A DNA stretch of 64,000 nt from Desulfovibrio sp. (GCA_030145055.1 JAQYWK010000001.1:806001-870000); one strand, 5' to 3'. Counted from the first letter of the stretch, positions 8,855 to 17,167 are shown. Notes: generated by a model not told the origin, from the sequence alone. Made by a program: numbers and translations.

Positions 8855-9766
8855 ATGAATATTTCCCCAATTAAAGAATTTCTACTGAGTAAAAAGATAA
8901 TACTTGCCGCAATTGCAGGTGTAATCGTTGTGATAACAATCGTTATCGGTGTGCTTAAGGTGCAAAAGACCATTGCTGTTGAAGAGGCACGTGTTGCCGA
9001 GGTGGTTCGCCTTGAAGAGGTGCGAGTTCAGACTGAAAAAGAGGATCGCGCACGCGAAAAGATCGTTTTCAGCATGAAGCGGCTCATAGAAACGGGCCAT
9101 GCGGAAACAGCTTTAGCGGTAGCTGAAAAGAATAAGGATCTGATGAACGATGAGCTTAAGGCCCTTATTCATTTAGCTACAGAAAAAGATTTGTTGTTTA
9201 GGATAGAGAATACATCTAAATATAACTATTCAGAATTAGCTAAATACTATGCTCAGTTGGCTTCACTTGAGCCTGATAATTCCAAGTATAGCAAACAGCT
9301 TAAGGGGTATGATAAAAAGCTCCAGCGGAGACTTGAAAAGAAACTTTATGCGCAAGCGCAGACTCTTCCAATGCGTGATTATAAAGCCAACATGGATATC
9401 TACGCAGAACTGATGAGGCTCAATCCGGGCGAGGGTCTCTACGAGAGTAAATATGATCGTTACAAAAGTAAGTACGATAGTTTTATGAAAGATTTGGAGA
9501 AGTTTGGCGATAAACCTCAGAAGACCGCAACTGACGGTCATTATGTAGTTGTTGAAACTTATCTGAAAGAAAATTCAGAGTTTCCTGAAACTTTACAGAT
9601 GGAACGTTGCACGGATTGTTATTTCACCGATTCCGGTTGGCTGGTCGGTTGCAATTATAGCGAGCAGAATGAGATCGGCACACGGCTCAGTGAATTTTTA
9701 TGGTTCACTATCTCGAATTCTACAGTGCAGAAAGTTGAAGCTAGCGGGGCGTATACTGTTAATTAG
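8855..9766 (+). CDS. Uncharacterised membrane-anchored coiled-coil protein
   Basis: Protein of about 303 residues with one N-terminal membrane helix (IILAAIAGVIVVITIVIGVL), then a charged coiled coil (EEARVAEVVRLEEVRVQTEKEDRARE) and helical repeats resembling TPR spacing. It ends in a compact C-terminal domain with three cysteines (CTDCYFTDSGWLVGC). The bulk probably faces the periplasm. The track begins at a TTG (8819); I prefer the ATG at 8855, which begins MNISPIKEFLLSKK close to the helix, although neither start has a good ribosome site. It is divergent from 7920-8726 and ends in a strong bidirectional terminator. Function unknown. Confidence 0.75.
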   Translation: MNISPIKEFLLSKKIILAAIAGVIVVITIVIGVLKVQKTIAVEEARVAEVVRLEEVRVQTEKEDRAREKIVFSMKRLIETGHAETALAVAEKNKDLMNDELKALIHLATEKDLLFRIENTSKYNYSELAKYYAQLASLEPDNSKYSKQLKGYDKKLQRRLEKKLYAQAQTLPMRDYKANMDIYAELMRLNPGEGLYESKYDRYKSKYDSFMKDLEKFGDKPQKTATDGHYVVVETYLKENSEFPETLQMERCTDCYFTDSGWLVGCNYSEQNEIGTRLSEFLWFTISNSTVQKVEASGAYTVN

Positions 9767-9805
9767 TTTAGTGCGTGATCATTTAATATAGACTGCATAA
9801 ATATA

Positions 9806-9846
9806 AAAAACTCCGCTTAGAGAATAATCTCTGAGCGGAGTTTTTT
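9806..9846. terminator. Bidirectional rho-independent terminator
   Basis: AAAAAACTCCGCTTAGAGA-ATAA-TCTCTGAGCGGAGTTTTTT forms a long stem with one mismatch, with A runs on one side and T runs on the other. It lies between the convergent genes 8855-9766 and 9876-10190, so it serves both strands. Confidence 0.92.
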
Positions 9847-9875
9847 ATTGGCTATGGAAAATCGAAAAGGAAGAG

Positions 9876-10190
9876 CTATTCAGCAGCAGCTGCTGCTACG
9901 TCTTCTTCCTCTTTGAGCCAGACTTCCAAAGCATCAATGATCTTGCGAGCCTGCTTTGAGCTGGAAATGTTGAATTTAGATTTAGGGCGGTATTCACCGT
10001 TCTGCTTCTGGTAGCGACGAATGGTGTACATGTCTTTGCCGAAATCTTCAGTTTTGCGGTCAATCTGTTTGTAACGGAAAAGAATAGTAGTCCATGCACC
10101 CTTGGTAAGTACTTCTTTATTCAATTCTTTTATAACGATTTCGCCGTTTTCTTCATATTGTATGGTCAAGTCATCAATGGTGGAACTCAT
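9876..10190 (-). CDS. Small conserved basic protein, 104 residues
   Basis: Not assigned to a characterised family. The core GAWTTILFRYKQIDRKTEDFG followed by MYTIRRYQKQNGEYRPKSKFNISSSKQARKIIDALEVWL looks like a compact, well-conserved alpha/beta domain rich in Lys and Arg. It recalls nucleic-acid-binding folds of the PC4 type in its RRYQK/RPKSKFNIS pattern, but this is only a resemblance. The tail is alanine-rich and acidic. I place the start at the ATG at 10190 (MSSTIDDLTIQY), which has an AAGGAGATAAT ribosome site; the track's upstream start at 10253 lacks one. Monocistronic. Confidence 0.82.
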   Translation of the reverse strand: MSSTIDDLTIQYEENGEIVIKELNKEVLTKGAWTTILFRYKQIDRKTEDFGKDMYTIRRYQKQNGEYRPKSKFNISSSKQARKIIDALEVWLKEEEDVAAAAAE

Positions 10191-10280
10191 ATTATCTCCT
10201 TGAAGGTTTGTTTGTATACTATAGGAATTGCCGTAAATGCTGGGTCTTGTCAAAGGAGATCATGGGAAAGAGGGGGGATC

Positions 10281-11450
10281 TCACTCCAAAACCAAATACT
10301 CACTAAAATCCGTATGCAGCACATTTTTAAGCTCTACCATATTATCCTTCTCAACTTCCGCAAACATGAATGCGAATACTGGGAAATCTTTGTAATCAAT
10401 CTTGCGTAATTCCAAGGGTTTAGTGAAGTAAGAATTAAATGCTTCGTAGTTCACGCTTTTTATTTTTGAGCGATCAATCGACGAATCAATCTCGCCAATA
10501 ATCATGGCGCAGACTTTATCTTTATTCTTCGCAAATATCTCATCCCAGTCGGGTGTAAGTCCTTCCATGAAATATTTATACGGGTTGATTCCATATGCGA
10601 AGTAAGCAAGGTCCGTTACGCACCAACCTGCGAAGCGCATAGGGTTAACTTCAATCACGCCTAGATTGTCGTTTTCATCTCCCCTGATTTCGATGTGAAT
10701 CGGAAAATTCTTGAGGCCAGCACGTTTACCTATTTCAGTTAGCAGTGCTTCAAACTTACTATACCACTTTTGGATAATCTCAGTGGATGTGATGTATACT
10801 CTGTCACTTACGTCATCGCTTGATGCGAAAAGATGTCCTAGAATATTCAGTATTACGGGCTTTCCTTCACCGTCAAAATACACATCTACCGCGAATTCTT
10901 CACCCTCGATGCATTGCTCGATTATGAATGTATCAAGTTCCAAAACTTTTGCGGGATACATGGTCTTAATATGTACCACTTCGTTTTGGATCTTGGAAAG
11001 CGCGTCATGCCAACCTTGAATGGATTCGACCATGTGAACGCCAAGGCTGAAAAAACCTACGCTCGGCTTAATCACGCAGGGAATAGGTAGATCTTCGGGA
11101 TTGATTGAATCAAGGTCATCGAATTCAACCGTTTTGTAGAAGAAGTCTGGGTATATATCTTTTACGAGATCGCGAAAGGCGGCTTTGTCTTTAAATAAAC
11201 GAATCTTTTGCGGAAGATCACTGGAACTTAAGTTGTTGTCGATCCAGTCAATTGCGTTTTCGGAATTGGAATAGACAGGCTGTGCTGGATTCTCATTATA
11301 GTTACTAATAAATTCCTGCTCGCTAAGAAGTGCAAGCCGTGAATCCTGCATTGCACCGCGTGCAATCTCATTATCAAGAACTTTTGCATTCAGGTCGATG
11401 AGAGTCTTTTTTAGTAAATCAGACACATATGGTTTTTCGAGGATGAACAT
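10281..11450 (-). CDS. ATP-grasp domain ligase of unknown substrate
   Basis: A 389-residue enzyme with the ATP-grasp fold, which joins a carboxylate to an amine or thiol through an acyl phosphate. Visible parts are the nucleotide-binding lysine strand IPCVIKPSVGFFSLGVHMV, the loop FIIEQCIEGEEFAVDVYFDGEGKPVILNIL, and the metal-binding Glu/Asn in NLGVIEVNPMRFAGWCVTDLAYFAYG. The N-terminal 90 residues form a weakly conserved pre-ATP domain. No partner enzyme is adjacent, so the substrate is unknown. A 90-bp gap separates it from the small protein gene downstream. The start is supported by the AAGGAATA site upstream. Confidence 0.85.
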   Translation of the reverse strand: MFILEKPYVSDLLKKTLIDLNAKVLDNEIARGAMQDSRLALLSEQEFISNYNENPAQPVYSNSENAIDWIDNNLSSSDLPQKIRLFKDKAAFRDLVKDIYPDFFYKTVEFDDLDSINPEDLPIPCVIKPSVGFFSLGVHMVESIQGWHDALSKIQNEVVHIKTMYPAKVLELDTFIIEQCIEGEEFAVDVYFDGEGKPVILNILGHLFASSDDVSDRVYITSTEIIQKWYSKFEALLTEIGKRAGLKNFPIHIEIRGDENDNLGVIEVNPMRFAGWCVTDLAYFAYGINPYKYFMEGLTPDWDEIFAKNKDKVCAMIIGEIDSSIDRSKIKSVNYEAFNSYFTKPLELRKIDYKDFPVFAFMFAEVEKDNMVELKNVLHTDFSEYLVLE

Positions 11451-11932
11451 AGTTATTCCTTAAAGATGGTGAATATATCGGAAGTTTTTCTGTAAAGGGA
11501 ATTAGTCTTTGTCAGAAGTACTTAATAAGGGAGGGCGCAATTGTATAGTGGCAGAGTCAAAAATATTGGGGATAACAGAATTTTTTAAGCCGTACTTTGT
11601 GCAACAGATAAGAGTATATAAATATAAATAAGTTCTGAAAGATGAAGAATAAGTGGGATGTAGAATAAGTGAAATTTCTTGCTGGCGAGGTTTTGATTTT
11701 TATTGTGAGAGGCCATATCGGAGGGGGGAGTGAGCCCCCCTCGGAAATATGTAGCCAGCTTAAATTGCGTTTGAGTACAGCTCCACCCGAACTCATGCTT
11801 TCAAGCTAATCGAACAGTCTGGGTTGCCCTTAACAAAATCCATCTCTGTGTAAGCCCTGACTGTTCGCTGACCGAATATCTTGAGCGGTAGATTCCGGCA
11901 GCGGATGCCGGAATCTACCGAAACTCATTTAA
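11451..11932. other. Intergenic region with several strong RNA hairpins
   Basis: A 482-bp stretch with no convincing protein gene. Three structured elements lie in its right half: a GC-rich stem around 11718-11745 (GGGGGG/CCCCCC core), a long-range stem joining CGAACAGTC at 11811-11819 with GACTGTTCG at 11859-11867 (extended by GGG/CCC), and the 15-bp hairpin at 11886-11920. Read on the minus strand they form a highly structured 3' region after the alcohol dehydrogenase gene. It could be an extended 3' UTR or a separate small RNA on either strand. The left half is plain AT-rich sequence. Confidence 0.5.
11886..11920 (-). terminator. 15-bp perfect hairpin after alcohol dehydrogenase
   Basis: CGGTAGATTCCGGCA-GCGGA-TGCCGGAATCTACCG, a perfect 15-bp stem with a 5-nt loop, begins 13 bp past the stop of the alcohol dehydrogenase gene. 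No T run follows, so it may act as an mRNA-stabilising 3' structure rather than a simple intrinsic terminator. Confidence 0.7.
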
Positions 11933-13114
11933 TTAAAGAGCTGCTTTGTAAATTGCTGCAACTGCTTCGTCTGTCATGCAACGTGGGTTAGTAAGACCAC
12001 AAGCATCTTTCTGTGCGTTAGCTGTCATAGTTCCGATATCTTTTTCAGAAACCTTCTTGCCGTAACGTTCGCCGAGAGCAATTAAGCCATCAGGGATACC
12101 TACGTCTTTTGAAAGCTGACGGATAGCTGTGAGACATGCTTCTGCGCCTTCACGTTTGGTCATTCCGGATACATCTGTTCCAAGCCATTCTGCCATGTCG
12201 CAGAAGCGGTCAAGGTTTGCAATCAGGTTGTGTGCTTCAACGTATGGGAGGAGGATAGCATTACATTCGCCATGTGGAAGGTCGTAGAAGCCGCCAAGCT
12301 GATGAGCCATAGCGTGTACATGACCGAGGCTAGCATTATTGAAAGCCATACCGCCCAAGTACTGTGCGTAACACATACCTTCGCGAGCATCGATGTCCTG
12401 TCCGTTAGCAACTGCTGCGCGCAGGTGCTTAGAAACGAGTCTGATAGATTTTTCAGCACAAGCGTCAGTGATCGGAGTGGCGATCGTAGAAACATAAGCT
12501 TCAACTGCGTGAGTCAGAGCGTCCATGCCTGTTGCTGCTGTGAGGGATGGTGGCATACCCATCATTAACAATGGATCATCAAGTGCGATGCCTGGAGTTA
12601 CACGCCAGTCAACGATTGCCATTTTAACTTTGCGGGAAGTGTCGGTGATAATACAGAAACGAGTCATTTCTGAAGCAGTACCAGCTGTTGTGTTAACTGC
12701 GAGGTAAGGAGGCATTGGGTTGGTAGATTTATCTACGCCTTCGTAATCATGAATTGTTCCGCCGTTAGCGACAACAAGACCGACACCTTTACCACAGTCA
12801 TGTGAGCTACCGCCACCGAGGGAGATAAGTGCATCACATTTGTTGTCTTTGTATACTTTTACGCCGTCAGCAACGTTTTTGTCAGTTGGGTTAGGGATAG
12901 TTTCATCATAAACAACGCAATCCATACCTTCAGCTTTCAAGATATCTACAATCTGCTGCGTCATGCCGATTGCTGTGATTCCCTTGTCAGTAACAAGTAG
13001 AGGTTTTTTGCCTCCAAGGGAGCGAATGCGAGCTGGGATTTCCTTGTGAGCGCCAATACCGATAAGGGTAACGCTAGGAATAAAGAAACCGTATACTTGT
13101 TCACGTACTGCCAT
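11933..13114 (-). CDS. Iron-containing alcohol dehydrogenase
   Basis: Group III NAD(P)-dependent alcohol dehydrogenase (393 residues) that interconverts ethanol or other short alcohols and aldehydes in the cytoplasm. It has the nucleotide-binding ALISLGGGSSHDCGKG motif. The four iron ligands are an Asp and His in GMDALTHAVEAY, a His in HAMAHQLGG and a His in LPHGECNA. Length is normal. It closely resembles the abundant ethanol dehydrogenase of Desulfovibrio species. The gene stands alone, has a well-formed sigma-54 promoter about 70 bp upstream, and is followed by a stable hairpin. The next genes upstream encode a sigma-54 activator, its kinase and an ErcA-like homologue, which are the likely regulators. 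Confidence 0.95.
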   Translation of the reverse strand: MAVREQVYGFFIPSVTLIGIGAHKEIPARIRSLGGKKPLLVTDKGITAIGMTQQIVDILKAEGMDCVVYDETIPNPTDKNVADGVKVYKDNKCDALISLGGGSSHDCGKGVGLVVANGGTIHDYEGVDKSTNPMPPYLAVNTTAGTASEMTRFCIITDTSRKVKMAIVDWRVTPGIALDDPLLMMGMPPSLTAATGMDALTHAVEAYVSTIATPITDACAEKSIRLVSKHLRAAVANGQDIDAREGMCYAQYLGGMAFNNASLGHVHAMAHQLGGFYDLPHGECNAILLPYVEAHNLIANLDRFCDMAEWLGTDVSGMTKREGAEACLTAIRQLSKDVGIPDGLIALGERYGKKVSEKDIGTMTANAQKDACGLTNPRCMTDEAVAAIYKAAL

Positions 13115-13185
13115 GTTAAACCATCCTTTAAGCTAGAAGTTAATGAAGGTTGGGCTTGCCGAGTGCTTATTAATGAATCTCTCTT

Positions 13186-13202
13186 AGCATTATGTGTGCC
13201 AA
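13186..13202 (-). promoter_or_regulatory. Sigma-54 (RpoN) promoter for alcohol dehydrogenase
   Basis: On the minus strand TTGGCACACATAATGCT has the -24 GG and -12 GC with exactly 10 nt between them and the canonical TTGGCAC upstream half. It faces the alcohol dehydrogenase gene, leaving a leader of about 60 nt. A response regulator with a sigma-54 interaction domain is encoded immediately upstream. Confidence 0.82.
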
Positions 13203-13408
13203 TGATTAAAGTCAGTTATTTTAGGTATTTATTGCTTTTGTTGAGTGTGTCATGTGAGTCTCTTTGGTTGAGTCCATCGGGGGAGGTTATATTTTAGTGT
13301 GCTTGCTCTAAGTTGATTGGAGTCTTTAAAGCTTTGTAGAATGGGGGGTGGGGTGTGCTTGTGTCGTTTTGACTCAGTAATTGGTTGCAGTGTGTCACTC
13401 TCAAAACG

Positions 13409-13446
13409 AACAAAGCCCCGGAGAAAAACTTCTCCGGGGCTTTGTT
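13409..13446. terminator. Strong terminator after the response regulator gene
   Basis: AACAAAGCCCCGGAGAA-AAAC-TTCTCCGGGGCTTTGTT is a perfect 17-bp stem with a 4-nt loop. It lies 46 bp past the stop of the NtrC-type regulator, so it ends that operon and insulates the downstream alcohol dehydrogenase promoter. Confidence 0.92.
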
Positions 13447-13492
13447 TAGGGCATGATATTGTATCTTTTAGATCCCCTATACGTAGGTTTAA

Positions 13493-14833
13493 CTATAGGT
13501 TATATTTATCTATTTTCCGATAAAGAGTCTTGCGTCCTATTCCTAAGGCTTCCGCTGCTCGCTGACGATTATTGTTAAAGAAACTCAGTGCCTTAATGAT
13601 GTGCTCCCTCTCCATTCGTTCGAGTGAGAGCACGCCGATCTCGCTATCTCTTTCGGGTTGGTCCGCAATTTCTTTCGGAAGGCAGTTCGCGGTGATAACG
13701 TAATTGTCCGACAGGATAATACTGCGCTCAAGAACGTTGCGAAGCTCGCGAACGTTCCCGGGCCAGTAATACGAAAGCATACATTTCATAGCTTTTTCGC
13801 TGACGGTATATTCACCTTGCCCCATTTGCTGGCCAAGTTTTGTAAGGAAAAAGTCCACAAGTAACGGGACGTCTTCGCGCCTATCTTTTAGCGGCGGAAT
13901 ATTAATATTAAAAACATTTATGCGATGGAAAAGGGCTTCGTGGAATCTTCCTTCTTCAACTTCCAGAGCAAGGTTCCGGTTAGTTGCGAAAAGAAAGCGA
14001 ATGTCCACAGTTCGTTCATCCTTTTCTCCTACACGCCTGAAATTATGTGATTCGAGAACTCGTAGTAGCGAGGCCTGTACTTCCATCGGCAGTTCTCCGA
14101 TTTCGTCCAGAAAAAGAGTTCCAGTGTGGGCAAAGGTCATAAGTCCGTCGCTGTTCTCCATGGCTCCGGTAAAAGAGCCGCGTGTGTGACCGAAAAGCTC
14201 ACTTCGTGCAAGTTCCTTTTGTAGGGTAGCGCAGTTTTTAACTATAAGCGGCTTGCCACAGCGCTGGCTGGCAAGGTGAATGCTATGGGCAACAACATCT
14301 TTACCCGCTCCTGAGTCTCCTGTGATGAGAACCGGAACATTTGTAGGAGCTACTTTACCAATAAGATGGTTGATGTGTTTTACGGAGGCCGCGTTGCCTA
14401 CAAGCTGTGTTTTGTCTGTTCCGCTTTGTGAGTGTTTATAACTTCTGTTTTCTCGCTGCAAACAAACTCGCTGCCATGCGCGTTCTACTACCAGTTCAAC
14501 TCTGTCTAGCCGGAAAGGTTTTGTAATATAATCGTAAGCGCCGATGCGGATAGCTTCCACTGCGTTATCAATGTTGCCATGTCCGGTAATGAGGATGACT
14601 TCCACATCAGGTTCTATGTCTTTGAACTCTGTCAGTAAGTCTAGCCCATCTCCGTCAGGCAGTCTGATATCAGAAATGATCACGTCATATCGGTCTTTAC
14701 GGACTTGTTCTCGAGCCCTTTCCGCACAATTTGCCGTGTGGATGACTCTTTCTGGGCTCGCGAGTTCTTTGCTCAGTAATTTGAGTATGGATTCCTCATC
14801 GTCGACAACTAGGATTTTGTATGTTTCAGGCAT
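13493..14833 (-). CDS. NtrC-family sigma-54-dependent response regulator
   Basis: Transcription activator of 446 residues. It has a receiver domain (phospho-acceptor Asp55 in DVIISDIRLPDGDG, Lys in YITKPF), a sigma-54 AAA+ domain (Walker A TGDSGAGKD at about 171-179, Walker B LFLDEIGE), and a Fis-type helix-turn-helix (NNRQRAAEALGIGRKTLYRKIDKY). The sigma-54 contact loop reads GSFTGA rather than the common GAFTGA; the serine form is known from other functional members. It is the last gene of the ErcA-like/kinase/regulator operon, 7 bp after the kinase. Its likely target is the adjacent alcohol dehydrogenase promoter, which has a sigma-54 site. It may also act on its own operon, although I found no sigma-54 site there. 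Confidence 0.95.
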   Translation of the reverse strand: MPETYKILVVDDEESILKLLSKELASPERVIHTANCAERAREQVRKDRYDVIISDIRLPDGDGLDLLTEFKDIEPDVEVILITGHGNIDNAVEAIRIGAYDYITKPFRLDRVELVVERAWQRVCLQRENRSYKHSQSGTDKTQLVGNAASVKHINHLIGKVAPTNVPVLITGDSGAGKDVVAHSIHLASQRCGKPLIVKNCATLQKELARSELFGHTRGSFTGAMENSDGLMTFAHTGTLFLDEIGELPMEVQASLLRVLESHNFRRVGEKDERTVDIRFLFATNRNLALEVEEGRFHEALFHRINVFNINIPPLKDRREDVPLLVDFFLTKLGQQMGQGEYTVSEKAMKCMLSYYWPGNVRELRNVLERSIILSDNYVITANCLPKEIADQPERDSEIGVLSLERMEREHIIKALSFFNNNRQRAAEALGIGRKTLYRKIDKYNL

Positions 14834-14840
14834 GTATTTC

Positions 14841-16025
14841 TCATTTTATTGGTAGAAGAACTGTAAAGCAAGAGCCTTTTCCGGGATTGCTATCTACTAC
14901 TATTTCACCGTTGTGATCGCTTACTATATTATAACAGGTAGAGAGCCCGATGCCGATTCCGTGGCCAACAGATTTAGTCGTAAAAAATGGCTCAAAAAGC
15001 AAATCTATGTTTTCGGGAGGAATGCCGCAACCGGAGTCGAAGACTCTCAGTCCGACGTTGTCACCTTCGATAAATGTTTGAACCTTGATTTCGCCAGAGT
15101 CTCCCACTGCGTCAACTGCATTGGTCATCAGATTCAGAATAACCTGTTTAAGCTGAGCTTCGTCGCCGTGAACGTGTTGTATGGGCGTTATCAGTTCTGT
15201 GGTAAGTTTTATGGAATTGTTTTTCTTAAGCTGATGATCCAAAAGGCGGAGTGTATCTTTAGCCACTTGATTGATATCAACCGGCAGAAAGTCTGCGGCT
15301 ATAGGGCGGCTAAAGGATAGCAGCGTTTTAACGATCTCCTGACAGCGCAAACATTCTTTCAGGATAGTGTCGGTATAGTCGTGTAAATCGTCTGCCAAGT
15401 CTTCCGGCACAGATTCGTCAAGGCGGGCAAGCCTGCGCTGTATACCTTCTGCAAATCCGGCTACTGCTGCCATGGGGTTGTTAATTTCATGGGCAACGCC
15501 TGCGGCAAGAACTCCGATCGTTGCCATTTTCTCAGCTTGATAAAATTTTGCCTGATACTCTTTTTCTAGTGTTACATCTCTTTTAAATATGAGGATGCGG
15601 TTTTCAGTCAGATCAGGGTTTTTAAGTGGAGAAGCAACCATGTCAAATTGAAGGTTTCTGCCGTCGATACGAAATATAGCTGTTTCTTTACACACTGAAT
15701 TTGTGGAAAGAGCACGAAAAGCCGGGCATTCAGGGCAGGCTCTTTCTACATTTCTAAACAGACTGTAGCAGGTTTTTCCTATTGGATTTACACCGGGAAA
15801 AAGCTCTTCGAAAACATGGTTGACAGAAATTATTTCCAGCTTTTCCGAAAGAACCATCATTACGTCTGTTACACCATCAAGGATTGCCGCAATTTCGCGC
15901 CGCTGGTCTTCAGACTGCAAATTGATAGTGGTAAGTTCTTCAATGTTTTTTTGTAATTCCTGAAAGAAATTGAGCTTGTTATGCTCTATTCCCATAAGGT
16001 CTGTCAGGGATGTGTTTGTGCTCAT
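14841..16025 (-). CDS. Cytoplasmic PAS-domain sensor histidine kinase
   Basis: Soluble kinase of 394 residues with no membrane helices. An N-terminal helix (FFQELQKNIEEL) leads to a PAS domain with several cysteines (GKTCYSLFRNVERACPECPAF). Then come a HisKA domain with the phospho-acceptor in GVAHEINNPMAAVAGF (His about 179) and a HATPase domain (NLMTNAVDAVGD, FDSGCGIPPENI, GHGIGIGLSTCYNIV). The cysteine-rich PAS suggests sensing of redox state, a metal or a reactive carbonyl; this is inferred. I chose the ATG at 16025, which overlaps the TAA of the upstream gene (TAATG) and has AGAGG 8 nt before it. The genetic coupling points to the downstream regulator as its partner. Confidence 0.93.
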   Translation of the reverse strand: MSTNTSLTDLMGIEHNKLNFFQELQKNIEELTTINLQSEDQRREIAAILDGVTDVMMVLSEKLEIISVNHVFEELFPGVNPIGKTCYSLFRNVERACPECPAFRALSTNSVCKETAIFRIDGRNLQFDMVASPLKNPDLTENRILIFKRDVTLEKEYQAKFYQAEKMATIGVLAAGVAHEINNPMAAVAGFAEGIQRRLARLDESVPEDLADDLHDYTDTILKECLRCQEIVKTLLSFSRPIAADFLPVDINQVAKDTLRLLDHQLKKNNSIKLTTELITPIQHVHGDEAQLKQVILNLMTNAVDAVGDSGEIKVQTFIEGDNVGLRVFDSGCGIPPENIDLLFEPFFTTKSVGHGIGIGLSTCYNIVSDHNGEIVVDSNPGKGSCFTVLLPIK

Positions 16026-17167
16026 TACCATGCCTCTTTACATATTCCGAGTAGGTCCTGCCAATTGGCTTCTCTCGGGTTAGGAACAGCGCAGGCATCG
16101 TTTATTGCGACCTTGCAGATTTCTTCCAGATCAGTTTCGTTAGGAACAAGGTCCCTGAGGCGCATGGGAATTCCTAAGTCTTCGAACATCTTTTGCAGTG
16201 TGTCACAGACTTGTTCAGCCTGTTCATCTATGGAGCATAAACTCGCTCCATTTATAGTACGGGCGATGGTTGCTATTTTTCCCTTACAGCTTGGAATATT
16301 AAAGCGCATTACAGACGGCAGTAAAATAGGTAGGGCCATGCCGTGCATAACGTCATAACGCCCTCCAAGTGCGTGAGCTAAGGCGTGCCCGACTCCCAAT
16401 CCTGCGTTGCTGAATGACATTCCTGCGGCCGTGCTTGCAATTGCAAGTTGCGTAAGAGCTTCAGGATCTTTGCGATTCGCGGCTGCTTCAAGATTTTCGG
16501 CAATCAGTTTAATAGCATTCAATGCTTGTGGTTCTGTGAATGGAGAAGCGAGTCTTGAAATATACGATTCTATCGCATGAGCCAGAGCATCCACTCCGGA
16601 GGCTAGAATCAGTTTGCGTGACTTGGTTACGAGTAAATCTGGATCAATGATCGAAATATTGGGAACTAGCGAACGGCTGATAATTGCCATTTTAACTTCA
16701 CGCTCTTTATCACTTATGATCGCATACTGTGAAACGTCTGAACCACTGCCTGCGGTAGTTGGGATGAAAATCATAGGTGGCAGTGGATGACTTATTCGGT
16801 TTGCCCCTTCATAGTCACTGACTTTCCCCCCATTGCTGACGATGGTGGCAATTCCCTTGGCTGCATCAATCGGGCTCCCTCCGCCAAGGCCGATAATGAC
16901 GTCGGCGTTGTGTTCAAGGTAAAGCTCAGCCCCTCTATGAACTTGGGTGTCTCTGGGGTTGGCGGTTAGGTCATTAAAGTAGATGCATTCTAGTTTTGCG
17001 TCCTTGAGAAGGTCAATGACCTGCTTGACCCATCCGCAGGATTCAAGGCCTTTGTCACTGACGAGAAAAACTCTTTTAGCACCAAGTCTGAGGGCACACG
17101 AGGCAAGAAATTTAATGCTTCCGTTACCGAATATTACTTCGGGAATAGCGAATTTAGTAATTTGCAT
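16025..17167 (-). CDS. ErcA-like iron-containing alcohol dehydrogenase homologue
   Basis: A 380-residue group III alcohol dehydrogenase. The fold motifs VIIGLGGGSPIDAAKG and FIPTTAGSGSDVSQYAII are present. All four iron ligand positions are kept (Asp and His in GVDALAHAIESY, His in HALAHALGG, His in VMHGMALP). The SDVSQ(Y/F)AII stretch and the neighbourhood of a PAS kinase and a response regulator match ErcA, the alcohol-dehydrogenase-like regulatory protein of the Pseudomonas ethanol oxidation regulon. It is translationally coupled to the kinase. So it may be a sensor or accessory enzyme rather than the main catabolic dehydrogenase; a plain metabolic role cannot be excluded. CAGGAG precedes the start. 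Confidence 0.9.
   Translation of the reverse strand: MQITKFAIPEVIFGNGSIKFLASCALRLGAKRVFLVSDKGLESCGWVKQVIDLLKDAKLECIYFNDLTANPRDTQVHRGAELYLEHNADVIIGLGGGSPIDAAKGIATIVSNGGKVSDYEGANRISHPLPPMIFIPTTAGSGSDVSQYAIISDKEREVKMAIISRSLVPNISIIDPDLLVTKSRKLILASGVDALAHAIESYISRLASPFTEPQALNAIKLIAENLEAAANRKDPEALTQLAIASTAAGMSFSNAGLGVGHALAHALGGRYDVMHGMALPILLPSVMRFNIPSCKGKIATIARTINGASLCSIDEQAEQVCDTLQKMFEDLGIPMRLRDLVPNETDLEEICKVAINDACAVPNPREANWQDLLGICKEAW

Larger units (their letters stand above)
13115..13492. other. Regulatory region of the alcohol dehydrogenase gene
   Basis: This 378-bp region carries the sigma-54 promoter (13186-13202) and, about 180-220 bp upstream of it, a 9-bp inverted repeat TCGTTTTGA (13364-13372) / TCAAAACGA (13401-13409). 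The inverted repeat is in the usual range for an enhancer bound by an NtrC-type activator. TGTGTCA occurs twice (near 13246 and 13391). The right end holds the terminator of the response regulator gene. No protein gene is supported here. Confidence 0.5.

Noticed and set aside
11557-11796. Minus-strand ORF of 79 codons downstream of alcohol dehydrogenase
   Set aside because: No ribosome site, and the sequence crosses a GC-rich hairpin; composition looks like random reading of AT-rich spacer.
11811-11867. 6S RNA candidate
   Set aside because: A long stem exists, but I could not match the closing stem and central bubble layout of 6S RNA, so I list the region only as structured.
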